This document shows, piece after piece, positions 63,865 through 64,000 of a stretch of 64,000 nt of DNA. Position numbers and translations under genes: made by a program. The notes beneath the pieces were generated by a model that was given only the letters and a program-made list of their open reading frames with translations, was not told where the DNA came from and ran no database searches. Source of the DNA: Burkholderia guangdongensis (GTDB lineage Bacteria > Pseudomonadota > Gammaproteobacteria > Burkholderiales > Burkholderiaceae); assembly GCF_013403875.1 (NCBI RefSeq), contig NZ_JACBNX010000001.1, positions 1-64,000 of the forward strand, written 5' to 3'. Position 1 is the first letter of the stretch. Each line of letters opens with the position of its first letter.

Positions 63865-63890
63865 ATCGTTACAGCTGTCAATGTAACGAT
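63865..63890. promoter_or_regulatory. Perfect 26-bp inverted repeat before the last gene
   Basis: ATCGTTACA (63865-63873) and TGTAACGAT (63882-63890) are exact complements around GCTGTCAA. It lies 94 bp before the start at 63984 in the 310-bp gap to the FKBP gene. Its size and symmetry suit a TetR- or similar dimeric repressor, not identified here. Confidence 0.65.
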
Positions 63891-63983
63891 TCGCGCGGGG
63901 CGCGGCGGCCGGACCACAGCCGGCTGGCCCGCCACCCGCGCGCCCGCGGCGCCGATGCCGCGGCCGAGAACGGAGAAACAAGA

Positions 63984-64000
63984 ATGAATGCGTCAGCAAC
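63984..64000 (+). CDS. Start of a gene cut by the window edge
   Basis: ATG 63984 lies eight bases after GGAG; the visible codons read M-N-A-S-A. An ATG at 63988 in another frame is less well spaced. Nothing can be said about the product. Confidence 0.5.

Overview
The window is high-GC DNA with the codon habits of Burkholderia (third positions mostly G/C, many GCG and CTC codons). The best marker is a complete set of cepacian exopolysaccharide genes in bceA-bceK order (47664..62455). This bce-I set is known from the Burkholderia cepacia complex and the pseudomallei group, where it usually lies on chromosome 2. I cannot name the species. No rRNA, tRNA, CRISPR array, insertion sequence or replication origin was seen.

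Left third (1..24314): a truncated Ser-rich lipoprotein at the edge; a carboxymuconolactone-decarboxylase-like gene; a Baeyer-Villiger-type flavin monooxygenase with an alpha/beta hydrolase, divergent from a TetR repressor; a secreted unknown; a MarR regulator; and a Fic protein with an AbiEi-like DNA-binding N-terminus, preceded by four 24-bp direct repeats. Then come argG, a FUSC membrane protein, a diguanylate cyclase, an amino-acid permease and a hydrolase. A HutC repressor is divergent from a four-gene histidine-type ABC importer with a perfect HutC-like operator between them. These are followed by phaZ (back-to-back sigma54-type promoter motifs), a GST, and an Lrp regulator divergent from an aromatic aminotransferase and a RidA protein.

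Middle (24426..46050): a TPR-methyltransferase fusion, an amidohydrolase with a LuxR-type neighbour, a small unknown gene behind a near-consensus LexA box, DUF2628 and DUF445 proteins, and a fluoride riboswitch driving a CLC-F type fluoride exporter. Next are an ABC exporter, a Dyp peroxidase with a textbook terminator, OsmC, an orphan N-terminal half of a sugar-phosphate transferase, an MDR oxidoreductase, an AI-2E-type membrane protein next to a 42-bp minisatellite, a DGPF/DGPF/VOC/ECF42 sigma-factor module, and a rubrerythrin / Fe-S oxidoreductase / DUF3501 operon.

Right third (46559..64000): a domesticated-transposase-like (DUF4096) protein, then the cepacian locus. bceA (GDP-mannose supply) faces left. 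bceB-bceK run right as one tightly overlapping operon: priming transferase, UDP-glucose dehydrogenase, phosphatase, Wza-like exporter, Wzc-like kinase, four glycosyltransferases and a Wzy polymerase. An AraC regulator, an FKBP isomerase and the first codons of another gene close the window.

The observations most worth checking are the Fic gene and its repeat array, the SOS box in front of an unknown gene, the fluoride riboswitch/CLC-F pair, and a recurring oddity: short tandem duplications that straddle and repeat the stop codon of at least seven genes.
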